Made by a program: the position numbers and the translations under genes
Assembly: GCA_012295275.1 (NCBI GenBank)
Contig: CM022678.1
Coordinates: 2,398,781 to 2,446,280 of the forward strand
Length of the DNA stretch: 47,500 nucleotides
Direction: 5' to 3'
From: Chrysomallon squamiferum
Lineage: Eukaryota > Mollusca > Gastropoda > Neomphalida > Peltospiridae
Shown here: positions 23,521-34,617 of the stretch, in pieces
Position numbering within the stretch: the first letter of the stretch is position 1
How the letters are laid out: the number at the start of each line of letters is the position of its first letter
The notes under the pieces: model-generated
Seen by the model: only the letters and a program-made list of their open reading frames with translations
What the model was told of the DNA's origin: nothing
Database searches by the model: none

Positions 23521-23689
23521 AGTTGTTCCTGTCAGGCAGAAACAATATCATTCTGTTGTTAATCATCACAACGTTGTAATAACTTGTCACATGTTGTCAC
23601 TCATTATCTCAGTGCTAAAATAGCCTCCAGGTGTATATTTGTGACATTTTAATTTGTATCATTTATATCACAGAATTTACTATAATTAC

Positions 23690-24300
23690 AATATCTTTAG
23701 TAATTTAGTAATGGACTAAACTAAGAATATAACATAGTAAAACTACTGACATGTTATATTCATAATTCTCTTGTTTATTAAATGTAATTTATTCTTATGT
23801 TATTTTTATAATGATATTGTTTATATAACATAATTTAGTACAATTGATTATACTATGAATATAATTTAATAGAAGTACTGACAAGTTATGTATTATTTAT
23901 AGAGCATGAATTCTGACAGTTTCCAAAACTAAGACTATAACTTAACAAAACTATTCACATGTTATATTTATAATTCTCTTTTGTATATAACAGTTTACTA
24001 CAGTTGAAAAAAACTAAGAATATAACATGTAGTAAAACTGTTCATGTTTTGTATTTATTTGTATTGTTTATATAACATAATTCAGCACAGATGACAAAAC
24101 CAAGAATATAACTCAGTGGAGCTATTGTCGTCATATGTTTCATTGTGTTGTTTACATAACATAATTTAGTACAGATGAGAAAAATAAGAATATAACTTGA
24201 TAGAACTATTCATATATTACATTTATAATTGTCTTATTTATATAGCATGATTTAGTATGGTTGACAAAATTAAGAATATAAGTTAGCAAAACTGTATAAC
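23690..24300. repeat. Intronic 80-100 bp tandem repeat, second array
   Basis: Six or more units with AACTAAGAATATAAC and TTTATATAACATAATTTAGT, as at 4600-5590. Confidence 0.75.
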
Positions 24301-24853
24301 ATAGATTGGTAATAAGAGTGGAACTGATTCTAGTGTTATTGATATGATGTAGTACATGAATATGGATCCTGAACTATGTGAAGTGAATCAGCTGAGATTG
24401 CTCTGTATCTTTTAAAGATTATTATTTGAGAAATAATGTTTTTATTTCAAGAAGTATGACATGGGAGTTTGAAAATCAAATATGAAAGTGTTTATCCGCT
24501 TTCAGTGAGACAAATTTGTCGGTCACTTATCTAACTGAATTCTCATGATATGATGTTAAACATGTTATTGTGATTAGCTGTTTAGAATTTGTTTTTGACT
24601 TTCCTTTGTGTATGCAGACTGATGAACATGTTTGTCTTCAGTATGAAAAATGCAATAAAAGCAATATTGATGACCAGCATATCCTGAAACCTAAAATAAT
24701 CGCTGTGCAGTAACTTTCACTGTCTCTTATTACGTTGCACACCTTTAGTTATTTCCCGTCATTTCTATGAATTTTTCCCTTCATATTTACCATGTGTATT
24801 TGTAATATTTAGAAACAATTGAGATAACACTAGTAAATCTCTGTGTGTTTCAG

Positions 24854-24949
24854 ATTGACTATCAGTACTGTCAAGAAAGAGAACAACCCAAAGCGAGAAC
24901 ATGCAGCAGTCAGAAGAAAGATAAAAAAAATGAGAGAGTTGAGCATGAA
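24854..24949 (+). CDS. Cassette-like exon E3 (96 nt, phase 2-2)
   Basis: The acceptor is CTGTGTGTTTCAG and the donor GCATGAA/GTAAGA. The frame LTISTVKKENNPKREHAAVR followed by RKIKKMRELSM is open throughout and strongly basic. It shares its acceptor, upstream intron text and phase with E4 and E5. It has no early ATG, so it would need an upstream start or be joined to another cassette exon. Confidence 0.4.
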
Positions 24950-26880
24950 GTAAGATTTAGTATTTAGAACTAAGATTTTTCATTAATAGCATTCTGACCA
25001 ATATGTTTTCATGAGTTCTTTGTATAATAAAATCTAAAATTTATCTGAGTACTTTAGTATTTTCAAAAATATTTCAGGAGTTTATTTCTACAAAACGTTA
25101 AAGAACAAAAAGACTACAACTGGCACAAGTATATAATTTATACAAATTAAGGTGAATCAAGGAAACTAACAATATACATTAGTAACACTATTCACATTTA
25201 TGTTTATATTTGCATTATTTATATAGCATAATGTAACACAGATGAAAAATCCAAGAATATAACGTAGAAGTTACTCATGTTACATCTATATTTGTATTGT
25301 TTTTATATCGTAATTTAGTACAGTGAACAAAACTAAGAATATAACATAATAAAGCAATTCACATGCTACATTTATAATGGAATTGTTTATATCACATGTT
25401 TTGGTACAGTTGTCTAAACTAAGAACATAAGTAAGTAGAGTTGACAAATCTAAGAATATAACTTGATAGAACTATTCACATATTACACTTATAATTTTCT
25501 TGTTTATATAGCATAATTTAGTACGGTTGATAAAATTTGTTTTTGACTTTCCTTTGTGTATGCAGACTGATGAACATGTGTGTTTTCAGTATGAAAAATG
25601 AATTAAAAGGAAAGTTTATGACTTGCATATCCTGAAACCTAAAATAATCACAACACAGTAACTTTCATTGTCTCTTGTTACAAAGCAGAGCTTTGGATAC
25701 TTTCCCGTTATTTCTAAAAAATGTTCCCTTCATATTTACCATGTGTCTTTGTAATATTTAGAAACAATTGAGATAACACTGGTAAATCTCTGTGTGTTTC
25801 AGGTTGACTATGAAAACTCGGCAAAGGAAAAGAATTGCCGAGAAAGAGAGCGACCCAAAGCAAGAACCTGCAGCAGTCAGACAGTCATCACCCAGTAGAA
25901 AGATGGAAAAAAAGACAAAGTCGAACACGAGGTAAGATTTTGTATTTAGAACTAAGATTTTTCATTAATAGCATTCTGACCAATATGTTTTCATGAGCTT
26001 TTGGTGTAATAAAATGTAAAATTTATCTGAGTACTTTAGTATTTTCAAAAATATTTGAGGAGTTTATTTCTACAAAATGTTAAAGAACACAAAGACTACA
26101 ACTGACACATAATTTATACAAATAATTAAGTTTAATCAAGGAAACTAACAATATAAATTAATAACACTATTCACATTATGTTTATATTTGTATTATTTAT
26201 ATAGCATAATGTAATACAGATGAAAAATCCAAGAATATAACGTAGAAGTTACTCATGTTACATCTATATTTGTATTGTTTTTATATCGTAATTTAGTACA
26301 GTGAACAAAACTAAGAATATAACATAATAAAGCAATTCACATGCTACATTTATAATGGAATTGTTTATATCACATGTTTTGGTACAGTTGTCTAAACTAA
26401 GAACATAAGTAAGTAGAGTTGACAAATCTAAGAATATAACTTGATAGAACTATTCACATATTACACTTATAATTTTCTTGTTTATATAGCATAATTTAGT
26501 ACGGTGAATAAAATTTGTTTTTGACTTTCCTTTGTGTATGCAGACTGATGAACATGTGTGTTTTCAGTATGAAAAATGAATTAAAAGGAAAGTTTATGAC
26601 TTGCATATCCTGAAACCTAAAATAATCACAACACAGTAACTTTCATTGTCTCTTGTTACAAAGCAGAGCTTTGGATACTTTCCCGTTATTTCTAAAAAAT
26701 GTTCCCTTCATATTTACCATGTGTCTTTGTAATATTTAGAAACAATTGAGATAACACTGGTAAATCTCTGTGTGTTTCAGGTTGACTCGGCAAAGCAGAA
26801 GGATTGCCGAGAAAGAGAGCAACTCACACCCAGAGCCTGCTGTAGTCAGACAATCATCACCCAGTAGAAAGATAAAAAAG
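24950..26880 (+). repeat. Two tandem ~978-bp units containing E4 and E5
   Basis: 25241-25830 and 26219-26808 are nearly identical at a constant offset of 978 bp (GATGAAAAATCCAAGAATAT, AAGGAAAGTTTATGACTTGC, ACTGGTAAATCTCTGTGTGT). E3 heads a third, more diverged unit 949 bp upstream of E4. The near identity of introns as well as exons points to recent unequal exchange. Confidence 0.85.
25803..25931 (+). CDS. Cassette-like exon E4 (129 nt, phase 2-2), basic SPSRK peptide
   Basis: The acceptor is GTGTGTTTCAG and the donor ACACGAG/GTAAGA. The frame LTMKTRQRKRIAEKESDPKQ continues through EPAAVRQSSPSRKMEKK to KTKSNT and is open throughout. An internal ATG at 25810 could start translation. The Arg/Lys clusters (RQRKR, KMEKKTK) resemble a bipartite nuclear signal, and SSPSRK resembles an S-P-x-K minor-groove motif. 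It is joinable in frame to E6 or directly to the exon at 28114. Confidence 0.45.
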
Positions 26881-26883
26881 AGA
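26781..26883 (+). pseudogene. Truncated cassette exon E5
   Basis: The acceptor is intact, and the frame LTRQSRRIAEKESNSHPEPA followed by VVRQSSPSRKIKKR is clear. At about 26880 it runs straight into the intron text that normally precedes the next exon (ATAACTTTCATTGTGTC), with no donor. A deletion has fused E5 to the upstream intron of E6. Confidence 0.6.
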
Positions 26884-27028
26884 ATAACTTTCATTGTGTC
26901 TTTTTACATTGCACAGATTTAGATTATTTCCAGTCATTTCTGAGAGCTGTTTCCTTGATATTTACTATGTATATTTATAATATTTAAACATTTTTGAAAT
27001 ACCGCTAGTAAATCTCTATGTGTTTCAG

Positions 27029-27133
27029 TTTGAGTATGTCTACTGAAGAAAGCAGAACAACTGAGAAATACAGCAAACCAGCTGCCAAGTCACCATCCCC
27101 TAAAAAGAGTAAAAGAAATAAATTCATAGTGAG
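27029..27133 (+). CDS. Cassette-like exon E6 (105 nt, phase 2-2), candidate start exon for gene B
   Basis: The acceptor ATGTGTTTCAG ends at 27028 and the donor GTGAG/GTAATT follows 27133. An ATG at 27036 gives MSTEESRTTEKYSKPAAK, then SPSPKKSKRNKFIV. Spliced to 28114 it yields an S codon and then SANMDD without a stop. It is the intact cassette nearest to gene B and would add about 36 residues (32 plus the S and SAN lead-in) to the protein. Near-identical to E2. Confidence 0.45.
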
Positions 27134-27292
27134 GTAATTGTAGAGAACTGAGCTTTTATGTAACGTTGTTATAATTGTATTTTCATGAGCATTTTTTAAT
27201 TGAATTAAATTTAGGTATAGTTGCTATATTTCGAAAATATGGAAGCTTATTAAAACTATTTATCTTTCATCATTTTTTTTTTTCTTTTTTAA

Positions 27293-27500
27293 ATGTTCCA
27301 GGAATATATTTATAGAACAAAAGTTGAGAATAGTATTAATACAAGGAAACAGACGTACTTCAGTGTATTAAGACCCGTACTTATGACTGGCGAAGGCAGA
27401 ATTGCTAAAGCTTTGTTTTGCACTCTGTCAATCTTATGCATACTGCAGTTTCAGAAAAACATGGAGACAGGATACACTGGCCTGTCACAGTGAAATCAGT
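27293..27500 (+). repeat. F block, copy 2
   Basis: The same DNA as 23316-23520, with the same 66-codon frame differing at one residue. It lies in the E6 to gene B interval, where it would be intron if E6 splices to 28114. Confidence 0.5.
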
Positions 27501-28113
27501 TGTTCCTGTCAGGCAGAAACAATATCATTCTGTTGTTAATCATCACAAAGTTGTAATAACTTGTCACATGCTGTCACTCATTATCTCAGTGCTTAAATTT
27601 TCACCAGATCAGATGTATGTTTGTGACATTTTTATTTTAGTTGTTTATATCACATAATTTGCTACAGTAAGAATATTATTAAAACTATTCAGATATTATC
27701 TATACATTTATTTTATTTATATATTTTAATGCAAATGTCAAACCTAATAGTACACTTCAGTTATTATTAATTATTCTGATAATTATTATGTTTAATACAA
27801 AACTAGAATATATCTTGGAATAAATTTTGTGTTGATTAAAGTTAATACAGTTAAAAAAGAAGACTACAAAACTAAGATATAACATGGTATAACTATTCTA
27901 ATAGTTATTATGTTTACAATAAAACTAAAGAATATCTGTGTTTGACTATTGTTATAATTATATTGTAGGTTGCAATTCAGGAAAAGATCCTACAAATGCT
28001 TTATGATAAAAGTTCCTTCACTATATATCTGATACCATATAACAGTGAATGCAGTTTATTAAATAAAGCCTTCCTTTTCTTCTATATCAAAAATCATTAA
28101 TATATATTTCCAG

Positions 28114-28244
28114 CTCAGCCAATATGGATGACAAATATAAGAGATCAGATGTTTCCGTTAGCACCTCCGATGTTTATTCCTCATCCAACATCTTAGCTGT
28201 TTCTTCCAGAGGCCAAAATGTACCTACATCGCATCATCATTATG
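28114..28244 (+). CDS. Gene B exon 1 (coding from 28124, open from acceptor)
   Basis: The acceptor TATATTTCCAG ends at 28113 and the donor TTATG/GTAATA follows 28244. The frame C|TCA GCC AAT ATG is open from the acceptor, so the exon takes a phase-2 partner as well as offering its own start in AAT ATG G context. It encodes MDDKYKRSDVSVSTSDVY and ends HHHY, parallel to gene A exon 1. Confidence 0.7.
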
Positions 28245-31200
28245 GTAATAGCATATTATTTGCCTTTTATGTTTGGAAATTCTAAACAAAATTTGTATTT
28301 GTATTTGTTCCAAAACATTCATTATACTGTTTTTATGGTTAATTCTAAACTGATATAATAACTATTTATATCTGTAACTGTCGTTAAACATTCATTCATT
28401 TGCTATATCTTTAACAATGCAATATATTAATAGACTGTTTATTGTTTTGAATAGCTTTTGTAAACTGACACTTTTCTGATTTAAATTAATAATATATTTA
28501 CAAGTTAAAGGATTTTATGTACTGTGTGACAGATCAATACAGCATGTTATAATTATTCGTGTATTGGCCATTTTTTTAATTTATGTTGTAATGGATGAAA
28601 ACAGTATTCCATTAACAACTTCATGTCACAAACACATTCCGTGCTTTCTGACTTTTAGAAGTCATTTTACTACAGTGCAGATTTTCTAGCAAATACTTTT
28701 GCTAGACTATACCACTACAAAACTATTTTTCATTAAATAGAAGAAAAACCGATTTCTTTTCATAAGTTTTTACACATTTATTTTGGTATATAAGAAAGTG
28801 GTCATCTGCTATTTATGGCAATTACACAGTTTTTTTTGCCTGTTTTTTTACACTCATTCTAAAACCATGATTACCTTTAACGTTTCAAGTTTGAAAATGT
28901 ACATACTGACAGTAAGTTTTCAGCAGTAAATACATCTTTATTTATCTATTTATTTATTTATAAATAATGTAAAACCTAATCACTTACACATGGTCATCTA
29001 ACTTGCAACTCCTTGGCAGATAGCAAGTCACAGACATATATGCATATATGCTAAACAAACATATAATTTAAATGTAGTTTGCTGAACAGTATTAAAAATA
29101 TTAATTATTGGTTGATTTTTTGTTATCATATCTGAATTAACTTTTCTGTCAACATTATGAAATTACTACACACACTGTTTTGCTAGACTGCTCCAGATTT
29201 TCTTCTAGTAAAAAAAGTAATCCAAATCAGTTTATCATAAATTAACAATCCAGAGACTTTTGTCTGCTTTTTATTAGAAAATGCACACGTGTTATTATTT
29301 GATTATTTATGCATAATTAGTTAAGAATATTAAACAAATTTTTTTAAACATGTAATTTTATTTTTGTATTCAGTAACACTGTTATGACAGATTGTATTAA
29401 TTCTGTACATTGTCATATCTTTACATGTAGATCAAAAATAGTTTGATAATTATTTTTATGAATTGTGATTTTAAATAATTTCTTTTACTCAGTTGACAAA
29501 GATACTGGAAGAAAACAACCAGTGGTAGAACATAATGTAAATATCAGCACAGTTCAGAATTACCAGGCTGTGTCAAATAACAGGAATATTGTGTTTGGAG
29601 ATCAAGTTATTAAAATCAGTAGTTAAAAACTGAAAGTTTTATAGTCTCTAGCTGTTTAATACATAACAGAATACACATGACAGCAGTCATTAGTACTTTT
29701 CTGTCATTCACTGTGACATGACCAACATAGAAAGATGCACATGCACACACAGTCACACACACACAGTCACACACACAAATTATAAAGAGTGTTACTCTTA
29801 TCTAGAATTTCGTTTTAATATAAATTATTGATATAATTCAACCTGATTTAAACAAGCCAGTATATCTGTCATTATCACTTGGAAACACTGAAATACAGTA
29901 CAAAGAACATACTACTACTACTACTACTACTACTAAAAATAATAATAATAATAATAACAGGATATAAGTAACAACAGTAATAACAAACACCACAGTAGTT
30001 TCGATAAAAGTAATAATGAAATGTAAAATATAAACTTTTTTTATATTATTTCAGCAGAGACTGATGAACAAATATCCCATTTAACAGGTATTTTATAATT
30101 ATTATTTGTAATAGTTTTCAAAGATATTCATAAATAACAAGATAACCTTTACACCATCTAAAATTATGACAAATAAATTGATGCATTTTTTTTTAAACTT
30201 CACATCTGATAAGCAGTTAAAACTGATATTGCTTATATTGAACTGATAAAATATGTTCTAAACAATTAATAATACATTTTTATATTATGATACAGAGTCT
30301 ACCAGGTCAGTGTTAAACTCAGTTGACTGGAGTGTCTATGTTGAAACAAGAGCAGAGAAAAGAGGTGTTGCACTTTTGAAGAGGAGCGGTGCTGTGATTG
30401 TAGTAGGATGTCCAGGTTCAGGAAAGACAACTCTAGCTTTAAGCATGATGAAACAGATAGAAAAAGAAGAAAAAAGAGAATCTTACTTCCTGACTCATCA
30501 CAATGAATTCAGTGACATCTCTCCATCTAGAAAAAACAGATCTGTTGTTCTCATTGATGATATACTTGGTAAAACTAATCTTGTTTCAGATTGTATAAAC
30601 AAACAGGAACACAAATTTTCAGAGCTATGGAATCTTGTTCTGTATGGTTCTGTGAAATGTATTATTACTTTAAGAAAACAAATATATTTAGAAAGTGAAA
30701 TTAGTTTGAAGGAATTTGATCTCTTTTGTGAGAATCCTGTTCTTGATCTGCAGAGTGATGACTGTTGTCTGAATTATGATGAAAAGGCAGAAATTCTAAA
30801 CAAATATCTCAAACAAAAGGATGTTCCAATGAATGAAACTGATAGAACGACTGTCATTTACAGTTCATATACAGAGTTAGGATTTCCTCAGATGTGTGTG
30901 TTTTATGTTAATTCAAGTGATGCACAGAAAAGAGGAGTTGAGTTTTTTAAGAAACCTGTAGAATATCTCAAAGAAGAGCTGGAAAATTTGAAAACTGACA
31001 AATCTTCACAGATCAACTACCTGGTTCTACTGTTGATCATGTTCAAACAAGGCAGTCTCAGCATTGATTCACTGGACCCTTTTGAAAATGACACTGACAG
31101 TGACATAATGAAATTAGTAAGAAAGCTAGAGCGATTCTGTCAGAGTGTAAAAAATACTGATCTTACAGATATAAAGAAAACTGCTGATGTAATGTGTGGT

Positions 31201-34200
31201 ACATATTTGAAGTGTTGTGACAATAAATACACATTTATTCACCAGTCAGTTTTTGACTGTTTGTTTCTGATGGTTTCATCAGAGTTTCCAAAGAAAGCAG
31301 CAGAGTTGCTAGAAGTGTGTCCAGTTTCCATATTGTTAGAATATGTTGTGACGCCTGGAGTGTCTAACAAAAGTCACATTACAATGACTCTGACACCTGA
31401 CTGCTTTGATGTTCTTGCTCGCAGATTTACTGACCTGCTGGCATCAGACAATGCAAGAGAAATTATTTCACATCCATCACTGAAAGATGAAGAATTTCTG
31501 AAATATGTTACAGAGGAAACTAACTTTTATGGTAGGCTCTCTGAAATACTGGATTACAGAGTATGTGGAAATAAATATTTTTACATATCATCTGTACATG
31601 CAGACAGTGTTAATGAAATATTTAGCAATATTTCGTGTCTTCTTGACAGTGATTTAAAGTTTCATTTATTGGAATTTAATTTTTGTTATGTAAATTCATC
31701 ATCTGTTGCAAGTGAGTGTGTTGCAAATGGACTAAGAACATTGTCACGATTTTTCACATCAAACTGGTGTAAAATGGAATTAACAGATCAGCAAAAAGAA
31801 CTTTTGGGTATCTCTTGTTTGTTTGGTGATGAAGATGTTGTGAGAATGTTGCTAAAATCAGGAGTTGCACAAACATTTGTAACATTCTGTGCAGCTGCTT
31901 CTTCAAAAACAGACAGTGCTACCATACTCAAAGAACTGTTACAGTATAAAAAAGAGATAAAATTGACTATGTGTTCTCACTTGCTGTATATTTCAATTTG
32001 TTCAGGTAACATGAACATTGCCTGTCTGTTGGCTGACATGATAAACACTAACAAACATAACAGTGAAATCAAGGAAAAAGCTGTGAAACTGTTATTGGTT
32101 AGATTTCATAGACAAGTACGACTTAAATCAAGTAATATGTGTTTTGAAAACTTAAACACATTTAAAGTTTTTGATGTAGGCCACCTATTTAAGAAACTGG
32201 TTACCACTGATATAATAAACAAAATTAAAGACATTGCTATCGTTGCTGCTGGTCAGAGTACTTCAAGTGTTATAAAAGAAATAGTAAAATTGAAACCTGA
32301 TTGTTTAAATGATGAGAACAGAGATAAAGTACTTTTAGCAGCAGCAATGTGGGGATCTACTGACACAGTGAATTTTCTCATTGAGCAGAGATGTAATGAT
32401 ACAGATGAGAACAACTGGAAGAAAGGTGAAGTACTGAAAGTGGCAGTGATGTTTAACAGTGTAGATGTTGTTCAGTGTCTTCTTGATAAAGGAGCTGATC
32501 CTAATGTGAATACAGCTGTTAACCAGAAATTGATTCAGTTGTTTGAAGAGGAAATTAGATTAAAACTGGTGTCTGGTGACAAAACTAGTTTGAAATTGTT
32601 ACCTTCAGACTCACCACTCCACATTTCAGTTCTGTGTGGTGACTTACATATGCTAAAATCACTGATAGAGAGAAAAGCTGATGTTAATGCAGTAAACACT
32701 GAAGGTAAAACTCCTCTGCTTCTGTCATTAAGTTATGACAAACCTGAAATAGCTTTATATTTACAACAGCATGGAGCTGATCCTAATTCAAGAGACAATG
32801 ATAACAATTCTGTTTTACATCTAGCAGCTAAACATGAATATAAGGAAATTAAAACAGCACTGATTGAAACCAGTGAAAAAAATAATGTTTGGCCATCTTC
32901 TCCTGAAAAGCAGGACAAACTAGTTTTGTATTTACTAAAACATGCAACTGGTCATTATTTAACAGAGAAAGATACCAATTCTGTTTTACATCTAGCAGCT
33001 GTGCATGGAAACATAGAAATTGTGACAGCACTCATTAAAAAAGGTGTTGATGTAAATATTAAAAACTGTAGAGGTGAAACTCCTCTCTTTAGTGCTGTTA
33101 ATTTTGATGAAGATAAATTCTGTCCATCTCTGAATTATGGAAAATGGCAAGTATTTTCTTATTTACTGGAACTTGGAGCTGATCCTAATTTAACAGACAG
33201 TGATAACAATTCTGTTTTACACCAAGCAGCTGCACATGGAAATACAGAAATTGTGAAGGCACTGATTGAAAAAGGTGTTGATGTCAATATGAAAAATAGT
33301 AAAGATGAAACTCCCCTTTTTATAGCTGTGAACTGTAATCATACCAAAGTAGTTGTGAGTTTACTGGAACATGGAGCTGATCCTAATTTAACATACAATG
33401 ACAACAATTCTGCTTTACACCAAGCAGCTGCACATGGAAATACAGAAATTGTGAAGGCACTGATTGAAAAAGGTGTTGATGTAAATATTAAAAACTGTAG
33501 AGGTGAAACTCCTCTCTTTAGTGCTGTTAATTTTGATGAAGATAAATTTTGTCCATCTCTGAATTATGGCAAATGGCAAGTATTTTCTTATTTACTGGAA
33601 CATGGAGCTGATCCTAATTTAAGAGACAGTGATAACAATTCTGTTTTACACCAAGCAGCTGCACATGGAAATACAGAAATTGTGACTGTACTGATTGAAA
33701 AAGGTTTTGATGTAAATATGAAAAATAGTATGGGTGAAACTCCTCTTTTTATAGCTGTGAACTGTAATCATACCAAAGTAGTTGTGAGTTTACTGGAACA
33801 TGGAGCTGATCCTAATTTAACATACAATGACAACAATTCTGTTTTACACCAAGCAGCTGCACATGGAAATACAGAAATTGTGAAGGCACTGATTGAAATA
33901 GGAGTTGATGTCAATATGAAAAATAGTAAAGGTGAAACTCCTCTTTTTAAAGCTGTGAACTCTCATAAGAACAAAGTAGTTTTGTATTTACTGGAACATG
34001 GAGCTGATCCTGAGATAACAGATAATGATAACAATTCTGTTTTACACCAAGCAGCTGCACATGGAAATACAGAAATTGTGAAGGCACTGATTGAAAAAGG
34101 TGTTGATGTTAATATTAAAAACAGCCGAGGTGAAACTCCTCTTTTTGCAGTTGTTTATTATGATGAAGGTGAGCTTGAACTTAATCGATGTCTGAATGAT

Positions 34201-34617
34201 GACCATCCTGATTTACACCAGTCAGCTGAATATGGAAATATGGAATTGATGACCCTTGCGCCCAAATCATTAGGTTCTGGAATTGTTGTAAACAGTCGAG
34301 GTGAAACTGCTTTTCTTGCAGCTCATAAGAACAAAGTATTTTTTTATTTATTGGAACATGGAGCTGATCCCAATTTAAGAGACAATGACAACAATTCTGT
34401 TTTATTCTTAGCAGCTAAACATCAGAATATAGAAATTGTGACAGCACTGATTGAAGAAGGTTTTTATCTTAATCGTGATGAACTTGACACATTGCTGAAA
34501 GATAAAAAATGTCAAGCAAGTTTTGATTTACTAGAACATGTAGCTGATCGTAATTCTGTTTTACACATAGAAAGTATACCAATTTTTAAAACATCTAATT
34601 CAAAAGATAAATACTGA
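28124..34617 (+). CDS. Gene B: STAND-type P-loop NTPase with long ankyrin array (spliced, 4 exons)
   Basis: The spliced model is 28124-28244, 29493-29618, 30055-30087 and 30296-34617, about 1,533 aa. All three introns are phase 1 with GT-AG borders. Residues 1-94 are a Ser/Asn-rich head with an RHIM-like stretch (NNRNIVFGDQVIKI). Residues about 105-340 are the NTPase: Walker A GCPGSGKTT at 131-139, Walker B SVVLIDD at 176-182, and a sensor-like CIITLR at 215-220. The 'VYVETRAEKRGVALL' lead-in resembles the nSTAND3 type. A helical region follows, then degenerate and later canonical ankyrin repeats from about 596 to 1505. STAND proteins oligomerise on nucleotide exchange, and the repeats usually sense the ligand. 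An NLR-like cytosolic immune receptor is plausible but inferred. Translation may begin further upstream through a cassette exon such as 27029-27133. Confidence 0.85.
29493..29618 (+). CDS. Gene B exon 2 (126 nt, phase 1-1), RHIM-like motif
   Basis: The acceptor is TTTTACTCAG. The donor AAATCA/GTAGTT was chosen because it aligns with gene A's donor and avoids the TAA six bases further on. It encodes DKDTGRKQPVVEHNVNISTV then QNYQAVSNNRNIVFGDQVIK. If unspliced, the frame stops after 'IKISS'. Confidence 0.65.
29916..29957. repeat. (ACT)n then (AAT)n microsatellite in gene B intron 2
   Basis: About eight ACT units followed by six AAT units. Confidence 0.95.
30055..30087 (+). CDS. Gene B exon 3, 33-nt micro-exon
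   Basis: The acceptor is TTATTTCAG/CAG (a NAGNAG site, so a three-base variant is possible) and the donor AACAG/GTATTT. It encodes ETDEQISHLT. It has the same length, phase and position as the micro-exon of gene A. The other two frames contain stops. Confidence 0.65.
30296..34617 (+). CDS. Gene B exon 4: NTPase and ankyrin array
   Basis: The acceptor is ATTATGATACAG. The open frame runs from there to TGA at 34615-34617, about 1,440 codons in one exon. A GTG at 30310 begins the longest frame, but the true boundary is the acceptor because the preceding stop is at 30259. Walker A is encoded at 30406-30432. Canonical ankyrin units run from about 32320 and include a 429-bp internal duplication. 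Confidence 0.93.
33061..33918 (+). repeat. Tandem 429-bp (143-codon) duplication inside the ankyrin array
   Basis: 33061-33489 and 33490-33918 are in-frame copies differing at about ten of 143 residues. Each carries two ankyrin units, one of them with the insert NFDEDKFCPSLNYGKWQV that breaks the 33-residue rhythm. Confidence 0.9.

Noticed and set aside
29593-29627. Reading gene B exon 2 through to TAA as a terminal exon
   Set aside because: The aligned donor position (GTAGTT) and the in-frame T|ETDEQ junction to the micro-exon favour splicing. A short isoform cannot be excluded.
32733-33031. Minus-strand frames opposite the ankyrin array
   Set aside because: Shadows of the strong plus-strand coding exon of gene B.
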